Source: Rhizomys pruinosus
Lineage: Eukaryota > Chordata > Mammalia > Rodentia > Spalacidae
Reading direction: 5' to 3'
Length of the DNA stretch: 64,000 bases
Assembly (NCBI GenBank): GCA_009823505.1
Contig: VZQC01012261.1
Location: forward strand, 2,194,279-2,258,278
Positions within the stretch are counted from its first letter, which is position 1. The number at the start of each line of letters is the position of its first letter. Under the pieces are notes generated by a model. That model was not told where the DNA came from and ran no database searches. It worked only from the letters and a program-made list of their open reading frames with translations. Below, in pieces: positions 30,345-40,293 of this stretch. The translations under genes and the position numbers were made by a program.

Positions 30345-30898
30345 TGAATAAAAGATAGACAGTAAATAGTGTGGGCAAGGATGGGAAGAAACTGAAATGA
30401 AACATTCAAATCTTGATGGGAATGTAAGATACAACAGTAGCTTTGGGAAACAATCTGGCATTTCCTTAACAGTGTTACCATATGATCCAGCAATTCCATT
30501 CCTAAGTTAAATATACACCCAAGAGAAATAAAAACATTAAGCCCATGCATAAAATTATATACAACTAGTAGAAATAATCCAAATGCCAACCAATTCTGGA
30601 TCAAGAAAATGCAGTATATCCATGTTATGGAATATTTTTGGCAACATAAAGAAAATATTGATATATGCTAAACATTGATGAAAAACTGGGAAAGAACACC
30701 AAATGAAAGGCACCAAGTATTATATTATCAAAGGACCAATTATTATATTATCCCATTAATATGAATGTCTGAAACAGACAAATTTATAGACAGAACAGAT
30801 TAGCGATTACCTAGAATTGGGAAGGGAAGATGTATTACATAGTTTTGTCACTTTAACTAAATCTTGGAGGTAATTAACATATAAAAGATAAAATATGA
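30345..30898 (+). mobile_element. Old L1 ORF2 3' end and 3' UTR
   Basis: 'ccatatgatccagcaattcc' lies near a broken ORF2 C-terminus. Further on is 'attacctagaattggg'. Heavily diverged, so probably an old mammalian L1. Confidence 0.8.
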
Positions 30899-31100
30899 AG
30901 GGCTGGGAGAGATGGGTCAGTGGTTAAGCACCAGCTGCTGACTTGAGTTCAATTCCCAGCACCCACATGGTGGCTAACAACTTCTGTAACTCCAGTTCCA
31001 AGGGAATACAACACCCTCTTTGGACCTCCTTGGGCACTGCACGATACAGGTACACTTACATACATGCAGGCAACACACACAAAATAAAAAAAATAAATGT
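30899..31100 (+). mobile_element. B2-type SINE (O)
   Basis: 'ggctgggagagatgggtc' to 'acacaaaataaaaaaaat', missing part of the head. Confidence 0.88.
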
Positions 31101-31111
31101 GTTTTTTAACC

Positions 31112-31225
31112 TTTTTTTTTTTTGAGACAGGATCTCCCCATAGCCCCAGCTGGCTAGGAACTCACCCTGTAGACCAGGCTGGCCTTGAACTCACAGAGAT
31201 CCACCTGTCTCTGCCTCCTGGTTCT
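31112..31225 (-). mobile_element. B1 SINE, truncated
   Basis: 'gagacaggatctccccatag' to 'ctgtctctgcctcctgg'. A 15-base unit 'ttctgaagcttccag' repeated in tandem follows (31225-31254). Confidence 0.88.
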
Positions 31226-32078
31226 GAAGCTTCCAGTTCTGAAGCTTCCAGTCTAAGACCAGGTGGCCCTCTTTCTTTGGGCCTCTACAAAGGCAGCACA
31301 GCATACCAGGAACATGTGGTAGGACAACACCATTCACTTCATGAGACAGGAAGCACATCAAAGGACCAAGCCACGGTCCCACAATGCCCTTCTGGGGCAT
31401 TCCACAAATGAACCAAAGACTTCACAGTAGGTCCCACCTCCCAAAAGTTTCTACCACCTCCCAATAGTACCACCTTGAGGAACAAACCTTTAACATGTAG
31501 ACCAAACCTTTAACATACAAGAGGAGTTATCTTAGTCCACAAAAATACCAGACTGCCGGGCTGGAGAGATGACTTAGCAGTTTAAGAGCCCTGTCTGCTC
31601 TTGCAGAGGACTCAGGTTCAGTTCCTAGCACCAACGCAACAGCTAACAACCATTCCAGTTCCAGGGGATCCGACAACCCTCTTCTGACCTCTGTGGACAG
31701 TGCATGACATGGGTGCACTTACATACATGCAGGTAATATACAAAAAAAAAAATGATTTTAAAAAAAGAATACCAGACTGAATAATAATGAATAGAAGTTT
31801 ATTTGATATTTCCAATTATGGAGGCTCAGAAGCCACAAATCACAGGATCAGTCCCTGGTGAGTGCTTTCTTGCTGTGCCTCAATATGGGAAAGGCATCAC
31901 ACACACAAAAGAGAAAATGGACTCTTCCTTTACAAGGAAATTCCCAAGATAATGGTGTTAATCCATTCAGTCTGCCTTCACTCACTAGGCTCTACTTCTC
32001 AACAGCGTTACAATGAGGATCAAGTTTCTAACACGTGATCCTAAGGGGACACATTCAAAATGTGGCTGGGTATACTGG
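31226..32078 (+). mobile_element. Old LTR/MaLR-like remnants (one or two copies)
   Basis: 'cttagtccacaaaaatacc', then after the B2 insertion 'agaagtttatttgatattt' and 'ttatggaggctcagaag', and late 'cctaaggggacacattc'. This order recalls old mammalian MaLR-type LTRs. The upstream block (31240-31510) has similar 'tcccacctccc' and 'aacctttaacat' parts. Family not fixed. Confidence 0.4.
31559..31765 (+). mobile_element. B2-type SINE (O)
   Basis: Inserted in the old LTR-like sequence. 'aataccagactg' occurs on both sides. Confidence 0.92.
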
Positions 32079-32125
32079 CTAACAGGCACAGGGTTTGGGG
32101 GCAGCAATAAAAATGTTCTGATAGT

Positions 32126-32365
32126 GGGGCTGGAGAGATAGCCTAGTGGTTAAGAGCGTCAACTGCTCTTGCAGAGGACCCAGGTTCGATCCCCAGCACC
32201 CACATGGCGGCTGACAACCGTCTGTAACTCCAGTTCCAGGAGAACTCCAATTCCAGGGGAATCCGATACCCTCTTCTGACTTCCGCGGCACTGCACGACA
32301 TGGGTGCACAAACCTACATGCAGTACTTTCGTGCACATAAAAAAATAAATAAAATTAATTAAAAA
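32126..32365 (+). mobile_element. B2-type SINE (D), first of three at one target
   Basis: D copy with swapped spelling of the duplicated blocks. Preceded by 'aatgttctgata' and followed by 'aatgttctgatact'. Confidence 0.95.
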
Positions 32366-32379
32366 AATGTTCTGATACT

Positions 32380-32605
32380 GGGGCTGGAGAGATGGCCTAG
32401 AGGTTAAGAGCGCCAGACGATGGCTCTTGCAGATGACCCCGGTTCAATTCCCAGCACCCACATGGCAGCTGAGAACCGTCTTTAACTCAAGTACCAGGGG
32501 AATCCGACACCCACTTCTGACCTCCACAGCATTGCACGACACAGGTGCAACAACCTACATGCAGACAGTACATTCATACACATAAATAAATAAGTAAAAT
32601 TTTAA
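32380..32605 (+). mobile_element. B2-type SINE (S), second of three at one target
   Basis: Single-block copy. Flanked by 'atgttctgat' on each side (32367-32379 and 32609-32618). Confidence 0.95.
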
Positions 32606-32618
32606 AAAATGTTCTGAT

Positions 32619-32877
32619 GGGGCTGGAGAGATGGCCTAGCGGTTAAGAGCGCCGACCGCTCTTACAGAGGACCCGGGTTCGATCCCCAGCACCCACATGG
32701 CGGCTGAGAACCGTCTGAAGCTCCAATTCCAGGAGAACTCCAGTTCCAGGGGAATCCGAGACCCTCTTCTGAACCCCGCGGCATTGCACGACACGGGTGC
32801 ACAGATTTGCATGCAGACAGTACATTCATACACATACAGAAATAAATAAAATTAATAAAAAAAAAATTAAAAAAAAA
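32619..32877 (+). mobile_element. B2-type SINE (D), third of three at one target
   Basis: Close to consensus, with 'gggttcgatccc'. Followed by 'gttctgatact' (32878-32888). Confidence 0.96.
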
Positions 32878-32980
32878 GTTCTGATACTGTAGTAATTGAT
32901 ACACAACTCTGAATACACTGAAACACTAAAATGACCAAAAAAACAAACAAAGAACAACAAAAAAAAAAAAAAAACAGTGT

Positions 32981-33058
32981 AGGGTTAGGGATATAGCCTA
33001 ATGGTATACCTAACATGCACAAGGCCCTAGGTTCATTCTTCAATTCCTAAAAAAAAAA
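32981..33058 (+). mobile_element. ID-like SINE
   Basis: 'ggttagggatatagcctaat', 'atgcacaaggccctaggttc', A-tail. Confidence 0.75.
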
Positions 33059-33059
33059 G

Positions 33060-33069
33060 TATACACACA

Positions 33070-33118
<49 letters not shown>
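33060..33118 (+). repeat. (CA)n microsatellite
   Basis: About 27 CA units with one interruption. Confidence 0.98.
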
Positions 33119-33120
<2 letters not shown>

Positions 33121-33600
33121 TATTTACCCAAAAGACTCCAAGTACCATATCACAGAGATACTTGAACATCAATGTTTATTACAGCACTATGCACAACAGC
33201 TAAATTATGGAACCAACCTATGCACCCAGCAGAGGATACATGGTTATGGTGGAAGAAAATGTGGTATACAGAAAAAATGAAATTTTTTAGTCACAAAGAA
33301 TGAAGTTATGTCATGTATAGTAAACACACGTAACTAATCATGTTTAGTGAATTAAACTAGTCTCTTCATACATTAAACAAGTATGTTCTCTCTCATTTGT
33401 GGTTCCTATAGTTTATAGAGATACATAAAAGCCCTATCTGTATACATGAAATGAAAGTAAAAGCCAAACTGTCCAGGAGAACAAAGGAGACTAGTAAGGG
33501 GAGGAGAAATAGAGAGTAGGTGAGTAGTGAGGGAAATATGCTCAATAGACGGTATTTATGTACATGAAAACGCCATTATTACACAGTACTAGGTACTATG
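33119..33600 (+). mobile_element. L1 ORF2 3' end and 3' UTR, diverged
   Basis: 'tttattacagcactatgcac' and 'gtggtatacagaaaaaatg' mark the ORF2 C-terminus, followed by an A/G-rich 3' UTR. No intact frame. Confidence 0.8.
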
Positions 33601-33604
33601 AATT

Positions 33605-33750
33605 TTTTAATTTTTTTTATTTTATGTGTATGAGTGTATTGCCTACATATATATAAGGGCACCCATGTCATGCAGTGCCTACAGAAACAGAATAAGGCAT
33701 CAGATTCCCTGGAACTGGAGTTACGAAGCTGAGCCATCTCTCCAGCTCCA
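33605..33750 (-). mobile_element. B2-type SINE (O), shortened
   Basis: 'atgtgtatgagtgtattgcc' to 'gagccatctctccagc', with most of the head region deleted. Confidence 0.85.
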
Positions 33751-33810
33751 AATTTTATTTTATTTTAAAAACATAGATATATGTAGATATAGCTAATATA
33801 ATTTAACTGA

Positions 33811-34284
33811 TGTGATGGTTAATCCTGGGTGTCAACTTGACTGGACTAAGGAACAAATAAGAGAAAAAGGATCTTCGGATTGAACCACCTCAACCCGGAT
33901 GGCCCACCCCAACTTGTGGGCGTTACCTTCTGCTGGCAGGCAGTCAGTATAAAAGGCCATGGCAGAGGGAGCTGGTCCCTTTTTTCCTGCAGCTTGCCTC
34001 TCTCTCACTGGTGAGTTTGTCTTGCTGCCGTGATCAACCCTACGGATCCCAGCGTGTACTGAGACCGGCAGATCTCCTGGAATCCAATGGGCCTTCAGCA
34101 CCATAATTGGGACTACTGAGACATCCAGTCTTGCGGACTGAGCAGTTCCCTGGATTCTCAGCCTCTCCAGTGTGGCGCGTCTACTGTTGGACACCTTGAA
34201 CTCTGTCATGTGAGCAAATCAATAAATTGTATATAGCTATATATTCATCCTGTTACTTCTGTTTCTTTAGAGAACCCTAATACA
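33811..34284 (+). mobile_element. Solo LTR, MaLR/ERVL type (ORR1-like)
   Basis: 474 bp from 'tgtgatggttaatcctggg' to 'agagaaccctaataca', so TG...CA ends, bounded by exact 5-bp duplications 'actga' (33806-33810, 34285-34289) as is usual for ERVL/MaLR elements. Internal landmarks stand in LTR order: TATAAAAG at 33948-33955 and AATAAA at 34221-34226. The 125-codon minus-strand frame across it is antisense to the LTR and not taken as a gene. The spelling of both ends recalls the ORR1 group of rodent MaLRs; subfamily not fixed. Confidence 0.9.
33948..33955 (+). promoter_or_regulatory. TATA box of the solo LTR
   Basis: TATAAAAG about 140 bases into the LTR, the expected place for the U3 promoter. 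Activity unknown. Confidence 0.6.
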
Positions 34285-34289
34285 ACTGA

Positions 34290-34564
34290 TATAACAAAAG
34301 GCATTTAAAGCATATACTAAAGCATGGAAAGATTCCAGGAGTCTGAAAGGGCAACAAAGGGAAAGGAAAACTCCCTAGGAAATCACACAAGTTAAATCTT
34401 CAAATAGAATCTCAAATGAAATTAAAAGTACAAGGTACATACACAGAAGTGGAAAACAGTATGACAAGACTTCAATAATTTCATATACTTCAACTCAGAA
34501 ATTCTTCTGAGAAATAACTGAAGATTCTACTGGAAAGGAAAGCAAATTTATTTTTTTTTTAGCA
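34290..34564. other. No feature recognised
   Basis: AT-rich sequence. Confidence 0.5.
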
Positions 34565-34565
34565 A

Positions 34566-34767
34566 ATTTATTTTTATTTTATGTGTCTGAGTGTTTTGTG
34601 TACATGTAAGTACACTACATGCATTCCATGCCCAGACACCAGAAAAAAAAGCATCATATCCCCTGGAACTAGAGTTATGAACTGTTGTTAGCACTCATGT
34701 AGGTGCTGGGAACCAAAACCCAGAGCAAGAGCAGCCAGTTCTTAACCACTGAGCCATCTCCAGCCCC
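34566..34767 (-). mobile_element. B2-type SINE (O)
   Basis: Reverse copy ending 'gagccatctccagcccc'. Preceded by a small repeat of 'agcaaatttattttt'. Confidence 0.87.
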
Positions 34768-34807
34768 AAACAAAGGCAGATTTATAGATTATCAAAACCT
34801 TGAAGCC

Positions 34808-35058
34808 GGGCTGGAGAGATGGCCTAGCGGTTAAGAGCGCCGACAGCTCTTGCAGAGGACCCGGGTTCGATCCCCAGCACCCACATGGCGGCCGAGAACC
34901 GTCCGAAACTCCAATTCCAGGAGAACTCCAGTTCCAGGGAAAGCCGACGCCCTCTTCTGACCTCCGCGGCATTGCACGACACAGGTGCACAGACTTGCAT
35001 GCAGACAGTGCATTCATACACATACAGAAATAAATAAAATTAAAAAAAAAAAAAAAAA
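34808..35058 (+). mobile_element. B2-type SINE (D)
   Basis: Close to consensus. 'aaaccttgaagcc' stands at both ends (about 34795-34807 and 35060-35072). Confidence 0.96.
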
Positions 35059-35069
35059 CAAACCTTGAA

Positions 35070-35207
35070 GCCAGGTGTGGTGGTACACGCCTTTATTCCC
35101 AGGCAGAGGCAGGCAGATCTCTGTGAGTTCAAGGCCAGCCTGGTCTACATAGTGAGTTCCAGGCTAGCTGGAGCTACTGGGAGACCCTGTCTCAAAAAGA
35201 CAAAAAA
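35070..35207 (+). mobile_element. B1 SINE at the same target
   Basis: Begins at the right-hand copy of the B2 target and is followed by a third 'aaaccttgaa' (about 35208-35218). Confidence 0.93.
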
Positions 35208-35390
35208 TAAAACCTTGAATGCTCAAATGTGTCTGCCCCCCCCCCCAGGCATTGGAAAGGTTTTAAAAAGGGAGGAGGGGGTGAAATGATCAAACATCTT
35301 CCACAGTAACTGTTTTGATCCACAGTAACAGGATAGAGCAGAAAGAGTAATACTGGAGTTGGAAGGCTAGTTAGAAAGCTACTAAGCTAG

Positions 35391-35533
35391 TGCTGGAGAG
35401 ATGGCTCAGTGGTTAAGAGCACCAACTGCTCTTGCAGAGGACCCAGGTTCAATTCCCAGCACCCACATGGCAGCTAAGACGGGCGTGGTGGCACATGCCT
35501 TTAATCCTAGCACTCAGGAGGAAGAAAAAAAAA
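35391..35533 (+). mobile_element. Composite SINE (B2 head + B1 body), copy c, 3' truncated
   Basis: B2 head to 'cacatggcagctaag' (35478), then B1 from 'acgggcgtggtggcac' to 'cactcaggagg' and an A-rich tail. A 13-bp duplication 'agaaagctactaa' (35373-35385 and 35534-35546) encloses the whole unit, apart from five extra bases at the left edge. Confidence 0.85.
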
Positions 35534-35546
35534 AGAAAGCTACTAA

Positions 35547-35770
35547 ATTAATTTATGAAAAATAAGAAACACCTTGACTAAACTAAAAGCTGTGAGCGCA
35601 AAGTACCTGAGCAATTCTTAATACTGAGTAACAATCAAACTTAACCTTTACTAAGCATTTACTGGCATCCATCCAGTAGTATGCTGAGCTCTTTCACTGC
35701 CTTGGTTGTTACAAGAGCCATCCCCGTTTAGCATGTCTTTGCTTGTATAAGCTACCTGGTTTTTGTTTTG
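35547..35770. other. No feature recognised
   Basis: Unassigned sequence of about 220 bases. Confidence 0.5.
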
Positions 35771-35772
35771 TT

Positions 35773-35917
35773 TTTGTCTTTTTGAGTCAGGGTCTCCCTG
35801 TAGCCCCAGCTGTCCTGTGGCTCACTATGTAGACCAGGGTGGCCTTAAACTCAGATATCTGCCTGCCTCTGCCTCCCGAGTGCTGGGATTACAGGCATGT
35901 CCCACCATGGCCGGCTA
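35773..35917 (-). mobile_element. B1 SINE
   Basis: 'ctttttgagtcagggtctcc' to 'cccaccatggccggct'. Confidence 0.93.
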
Positions 35918-36085
35918 CTTGTTTGTTAACACTTAATAAGCATCTCAGTTACTGGATTGACTTTCCTTGAGTCATATGCCAATGTTCAAGAAACCTCTAT
36001 TTCAAACTTAATGATAGTCCTGAAATGCAAGAGTAGTGTGCAGGCAATTCTGATGTGCTGAAGGAAGTGCTTTCTTTTCTTCTTT

Positions 36086-36214
36086 TTTTTGTCCTTTTGA
36101 GACAGGGTCTCCCTGTAGCTCTGGCTGTCCTGTAGACCAGGCTGGCCTTGAACTCAGAGATCTGCCTGCCTCCGCCTCTGCCTCCCAAGTGCTAGGATTA
36201 AAAGTGTGCCCCAC
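36086..36214 (-). mobile_element. B1 SINE, internal deletion
   Basis: Missing the 'ggaactcactatg' block. 'ggaagtgctttcttt' occurs on both sides as target-site duplication. Confidence 0.93.
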
Positions 36215-36229
36215 TTTTTGGAAGTGCTT

Positions 36230-36932
36230 TCTTTAAATGAAAAAGTGAATGAGAGAAAAAAACAATTAGATGCTGAAGTTGCTAAAATAATTTGTTGTCT
36301 TAATTTATAACTTAATCATGAGTATATGAATAGGAAAACACATAGTTTGCCGTGATTTCAGGCATCTACCGGGGATCATTAGTTATCTCTTCCTGATTGA
36401 GTTAGGGATTATATACAGCACTTCACTTCAAGATGCAGAGCTGATTTTCCCATGTTTTGAATTCTGTCTGGTCACAAGTTTGTTTTAGCCAGCAGCAAGT
36501 GACACTGTAGTTCCAAGTGTAATCTGAAAAAGATTTTGCATGTTTCCATTCACTCTTCTAGAATTCTGCCACCACCAGGGAAACAAAGCTGCCAGCCCAA
36601 TGCAAGATGATAAATGCCTAGGCTATCCTCCATCTTCCAGCAAAGAACCAGCCAACCTACCATAAATGTGAAAGAGAAGTACCCCCATCCATGCAGGCCC
36701 CCACAACCAATCAACCAGGTGACCACAAATCCATGGTCACCTCAGCTCAAATTAGGCAAATGTAGCCTCCAAGGTCAAAGCCATTTATCTGATCTACATA
36801 TGCACTCAACATTGTTGACTTTTACTAAGTAATTTCACTGTTTTAATGCCATGTGTTTTCAGAAAAATCACACACACTGTTTTAAGCCTTTGAATCTGGA
36901 GTGGGAGATTGCTCAAAGAACAACAGCTATTT
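36230..36932 (+). mobile_element. Possible old MaLR (MLT1-like) LTR remnant
   Basis: Mostly unassigned. 'gtgacactgtagttccaag', 'aattctgccaccaccagg' and 'agaaccagccaacctacc' recall old mammalian MaLR LTRs. No ends or target duplication found. Confidence 0.35.
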
Positions 36933-36947
36933 GAAAATTACAGCTAG

Positions 36948-37189
36948 GGGGGCTGGAGAGATGGCCTAGTGGTTAAGAGTGCCAACCGCTCTTGCAGAGG
37001 ACCCGGGTTCGATCCCCAGCACCCACACAGCGGCTAAGAACTGTCTGTAACTCCAATTCCAGGAGAACTCCAGTTCCAGGGGAATCTGACACCCTCTTCT
37101 GACCTCCCCGGCATTGCACGACACGGGTGCACAAACCTACATGCAGACAGTACATTCATACACATAAAATAAAATAAAATTTTAAAAAC
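36948..37189 (+). mobile_element. B2-type SINE (D)
   Basis: Between 'gaaaattacagctag' at 36933-36947 and an identical copy at 37190-37204. Confidence 0.97.
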
Positions 37190-37204
37190 GAAAATTACAG
37201 CTAG

Positions 37205-37433
37205 GGGCTAGAGAGACGGCTCAGCGGTTAAGAGTGCCAGCTGCTCTTACAGAGGACCCGGATTCGATTCCAAGCACCCACATGGTGGCTAAGAACCGTA
37301 TTTAAGCCAGGAATGGTGGTGCACACCTTTAATTCTAGCACTTAGAAGGCAGAGGCAGGCGGATCTCTGTGAGCCAGCTGGGGCTACAGAGAGACTCTGT
37401 CTCAAAAAGAAAAGGAAAGGAAAAAAAAAAAAA
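37205..37433 (+). mobile_element. Composite SINE (B2 head + B1 body), copy d
   Basis: B2 head 'ggggctagagagacggctc' to 'ctaagaaccgtatttaa', then B1 from 'gccaggaatggtggtgc' to 'ctctgtctcaaaaag' with A-tail. The unit lies between 'gaaaattacagctag' (37190-37204) and its 13/15 match 'gaatattgcagctag' (37434-37448). Part of the B1 centre is deleted. Confidence 0.9.
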
Positions 37434-37448
37434 GAATATTGCAGCTAG

Positions 37449-37852
37449 TGATGAGTCTGACTGTTCCTAGTCACTTTATATAACTTCCAGTGTCAAAGGA
37501 GAAGTGACACTGACATACAATGTTACTACGGTATTCTCCTTTCCAAAAATTAAACTATGCTATCCCTCCCTCAGCACTTTAAAATTATACTCTATAGCCA
37601 TACAACCCTGAACACGCCCAATTTCATCTAAAATTAATTTAAATAAAAATTCAATATAATTGTTACCTACCTTAGGGAAAATAAAAAAATAAAAAATGGC
37701 TAGCAAACCTACCTAAAATTACAACTCAACTGCTACCTGTGTACTAACTCCCTGCACTTTCCTGGGTAGTAATAATTCTTCCAGTTGTAAGTAAATACTG
37801 GTGTATTAGGTAAAATTAACATACCAAGAATGATGAAGTATTAGTATATTAA
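37449..37852. other. No feature recognised
   Basis: About 400 bases of AT-rich sequence. Confidence 0.5.
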
Positions 37853-37855
37853 TTT

Positions 37856-38012
37856 TTTTTTTTTTTTGGTCTTTTCGAGACAGGGTCTCCCTGTAGCCCC
37901 AGCTGTCCTGGAATTCACTCTGTAGACCAGGCTGGCCTTGAACTCACAAAGATCTGCCTGCCTCTGCCTCCCAAGTGCCAGGATTAAAGGCATTGTGCCA
38001 CCACGTCCAGCT
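37856..38012 (-). mobile_element. B1 SINE
   Basis: Poly-T, 'cttttcgagacagggtctcc' to 'gccaccacgtccagct'. Confidence 0.95.
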
Positions 38013-38168
38013 CTTTTTTCTTTTTGAAAGGAGGTCTTGGTATATATATATATATAGCCTTGGCTGGTGTGGAATATGTTATATAGACCAAGTCCACTTC
38101 AAACTTGCTACAATCCTTTCTATGTTTCCTGAGGGCTAGGATTTCAGAGTATACCATACAACCAGGCT
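38013..38168 (-). mobile_element. Old B1-like SINE with TA run
   Basis: 'cctgagggctaggatttcag' and 'ccatacaaccaggct' give a decayed B1. A short (TA)8 run sits near 38041. Confidence 0.55.
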
Positions 38169-38343
38169 TTTAATTTTAATTTCCAGCTTTGCTTCTTAAT
38201 TCACTGATAGGTAGACACTAAGTCATCTATGACCTACATGCAAGTATGCCCATATACTCTTCCGCATATAAGTGTCAGCACTCCTAAATAAAACCACCCC
38301 TTGCAATAACCACTTCTTCCTCAAGGACATCATTCTTTTTTTT

Positions 38344-38587
38344 TTATTATTAATTTTATTTATTTCTGTATGTGTATGAATGTACTGTCTGCATGCAAGT
38401 TTGTGCACCCGTGTCGTGCAACGCCGCGGAGGTCAGAAGAGGGTATCGGATTCCCCTGGAACTGGAGTTCTCCTGGAGTTGGAGTTTCAGACGGTTCTCA
38501 GCCGCCATGTGGGTGCTGGGGATCGAACCGGCGTCCTCTGTAAGAGTGGTCGGCGCTCTTAACCGCTAGGCTATCTCTCCAGCCCCA
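38344..38587 (-). mobile_element. B2-type SINE (D)
   Basis: Reverse copy. 'caaggacatcattctt' is present at both ends. Confidence 0.97.
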
Positions 38588-38746
38588 AGGACATCATTCT
38601 TAAAGTCTATAAATCTCTACTGTCTTCATTATTTATTTTCCTCTATTAGCTTATTTCTATCTGCATATAAATGTTATCTTTCATCTTTTTTTCTTTCTTC
38701 CTGTCCCCACAACTTTAGGCTCTACTAACCTACACTTTAATCACAG
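38588..38746. other. No feature recognised
   Basis: Short unassigned stretch. Confidence 0.5.
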
Positions 38747-38815
38747 CTGGGGATATGGCTCGGTGGTTCAACTCTTAGCATCTGTGAGGCACTATTGCTC
38801 AATCTCCAGTACAAG
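38747..38815 (+). mobile_element. ID-like SINE
   Basis: 'gctggggatatggctcggtg' to 'gctcaatctccagtaca'. Confidence 0.7.
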
Positions 38816-38956
38816 TGGGGGGGAGAGAGAAGCTGGCTCTTAGTGCCCAAAGAAAGAATGTTTCCACCAGCAGATACTGCAAAAGTACCACCAAACTGGA
38901 ATTGAGACTGTCAGCCAAACATTTTGTGTCTTCATGTCAAGAATCAACCAACTGAC

Positions 38957-39215
38957 AGGGACTAGAGAGCTGGCCCAACAGTGAAGAACACTGACTGCTC
39001 TTGCAGAAGACCGAGCACCCACATGGCAAATAACAACAGTCTTAACTCCAGTTCCAGGGGATCCGGTGCCCTCTTCTGACCTCCAAGGGCAGTGCACGAC
39101 ATGGGTGCACTTAAATGATGCAAGCAATACATTCATACACACAAAAAATAAAGTGTTGTGCACACTGTGCACTTCATACATGGAGGCAGTACAATCATAA
39201 ACATTAAATAAAAAC
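38957..39215 (+). mobile_element. B2-type SINE (O) with extra 3' end
   Basis: Body to about 39152, then a second, decayed copy of the 3' end ('catacatggaggcagtac' to 'ttaaataaaaac'). Confidence 0.82.
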
Positions 39216-39220
39216 AGTAA

Positions 39221-39462
39221 GGGGCTGGAGAGATGGCTCAGCAGCTAAGAGCACCTGCTGCTCTTGCAGAGGACCTGGGTTTGATTCCCAGCACAGAAAT
39301 GGCAACTAACAACCATCCATAACTCCAGTTCTAGGGAATCCAACACCCTTTGCTGACCTCCATGGACACTGCAAGACACAAGTACACTTAAATGCATGCA
39401 GGCAATACATTCATACACAAAAAAATAAAAATAATAAATGTTAAATAAAATATTTTTTAAAA
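39221..39462 (+). mobile_element. B2-type SINE (O)
   Basis: Follows the previous copy. The pair as a whole lies between exact 18-bp duplications 'aagaatcaaccaactgac' (38939-38956, 39463-39480). Confidence 0.9.
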
Positions 39463-39480
39463 AAGAATCAACCAACTGAC

Positions 39481-39794
39481 TAGAGTGACTGACTGTACTA
39501 TCAAGAGAAAATGAGCTTGCTCCTACACTAGAAGGCTAACAGAAGTTATGTCTGGAATGCAGAAGTTACAATTCCCATATACTGTAATTAAAGTCAGTGA
39601 AGAAATCCAGTCAGAACTACTAATTGGCCAGACCCTTAAAGAATGAAAGTTTGGGCCACCTTACCAAACAAGAAACCACAAACAACTGAAGTACTTACCA
39701 GGGACGAAGGGATTATGGAATGACAGTGGAAGAAGGTAATTATAGACAACTGTAACCACATAACTAGCAGCAGAAATTAGTTTTGTTTTGTTTT
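39481..39794. other. No feature recognised
   Basis: About 310 bases unassigned. Confidence 0.5.
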
Positions 39795-39945
39795 TTTTTT
39801 TTTGAGTCTTTTTGAGACAAGGTCTCTGTACCCCCAGCTGGCCTGGAACTCCCTATGTAGACCAGGCTGGCCTTGAACTCACAGAGATCCACCTGCCTCT
39901 GCCTCCTGAGTGCTAGGAATAAAGGCATACACCACCACACCCAGC
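39795..39945 (-). mobile_element. B1 SINE
   Basis: 'gtctttttgagacaaggtc' to 'accaccacacccagc'. Confidence 0.93.
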
Positions 39946-40044
39946 AGAAATTAGAACTTTAATGAATATCTCAGCATTAATACAAAGGTATGTATATATT
40001 AACCCAATTACTATTTTATCTCCCTTTCTACATCCACATACTAG

Positions 40045-40293
40045 TAACTTTATTTTTTTGAGACAAGGTCTCCCTTTAGTCCCAGCTGGGCCGGAGCTCA
40101 CTATGTAGACCAGACTGGCCTTGAACTCACAGAGATCCATCTGCCTCTGCCTCTTGAGTGCTGGGATCAAAGGCGTGCACCACCACACCTGGCCTAAGAT
40201 GGTTTTTAGCTGCAATGTGGGTGCTAGGAATCAAACCCAGATCCTCTTCAAGAGCAGTCAGTGCTCTTAACCACTGAGCCATCTCTCCAGCCC
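40045..40293 (-). mobile_element. Composite SINE (B2 head + B1 body), copy e
   Basis: On the minus strand: B2 head from 'ggggctggagagatggctc' to 'cagctaaaaaccatctta', directly followed by a full-length B1 'ggccaggtgtggtggtgc' and its A-run. The flanks share only about 'gtaact', so the target duplication is weak. Confidence 0.87.

Noticed and set aside
33832..34209. 125-codon minus-strand frame
   Set aside because: Lies entirely inside the solo LTR, antisense to it, with no coding family likeness.
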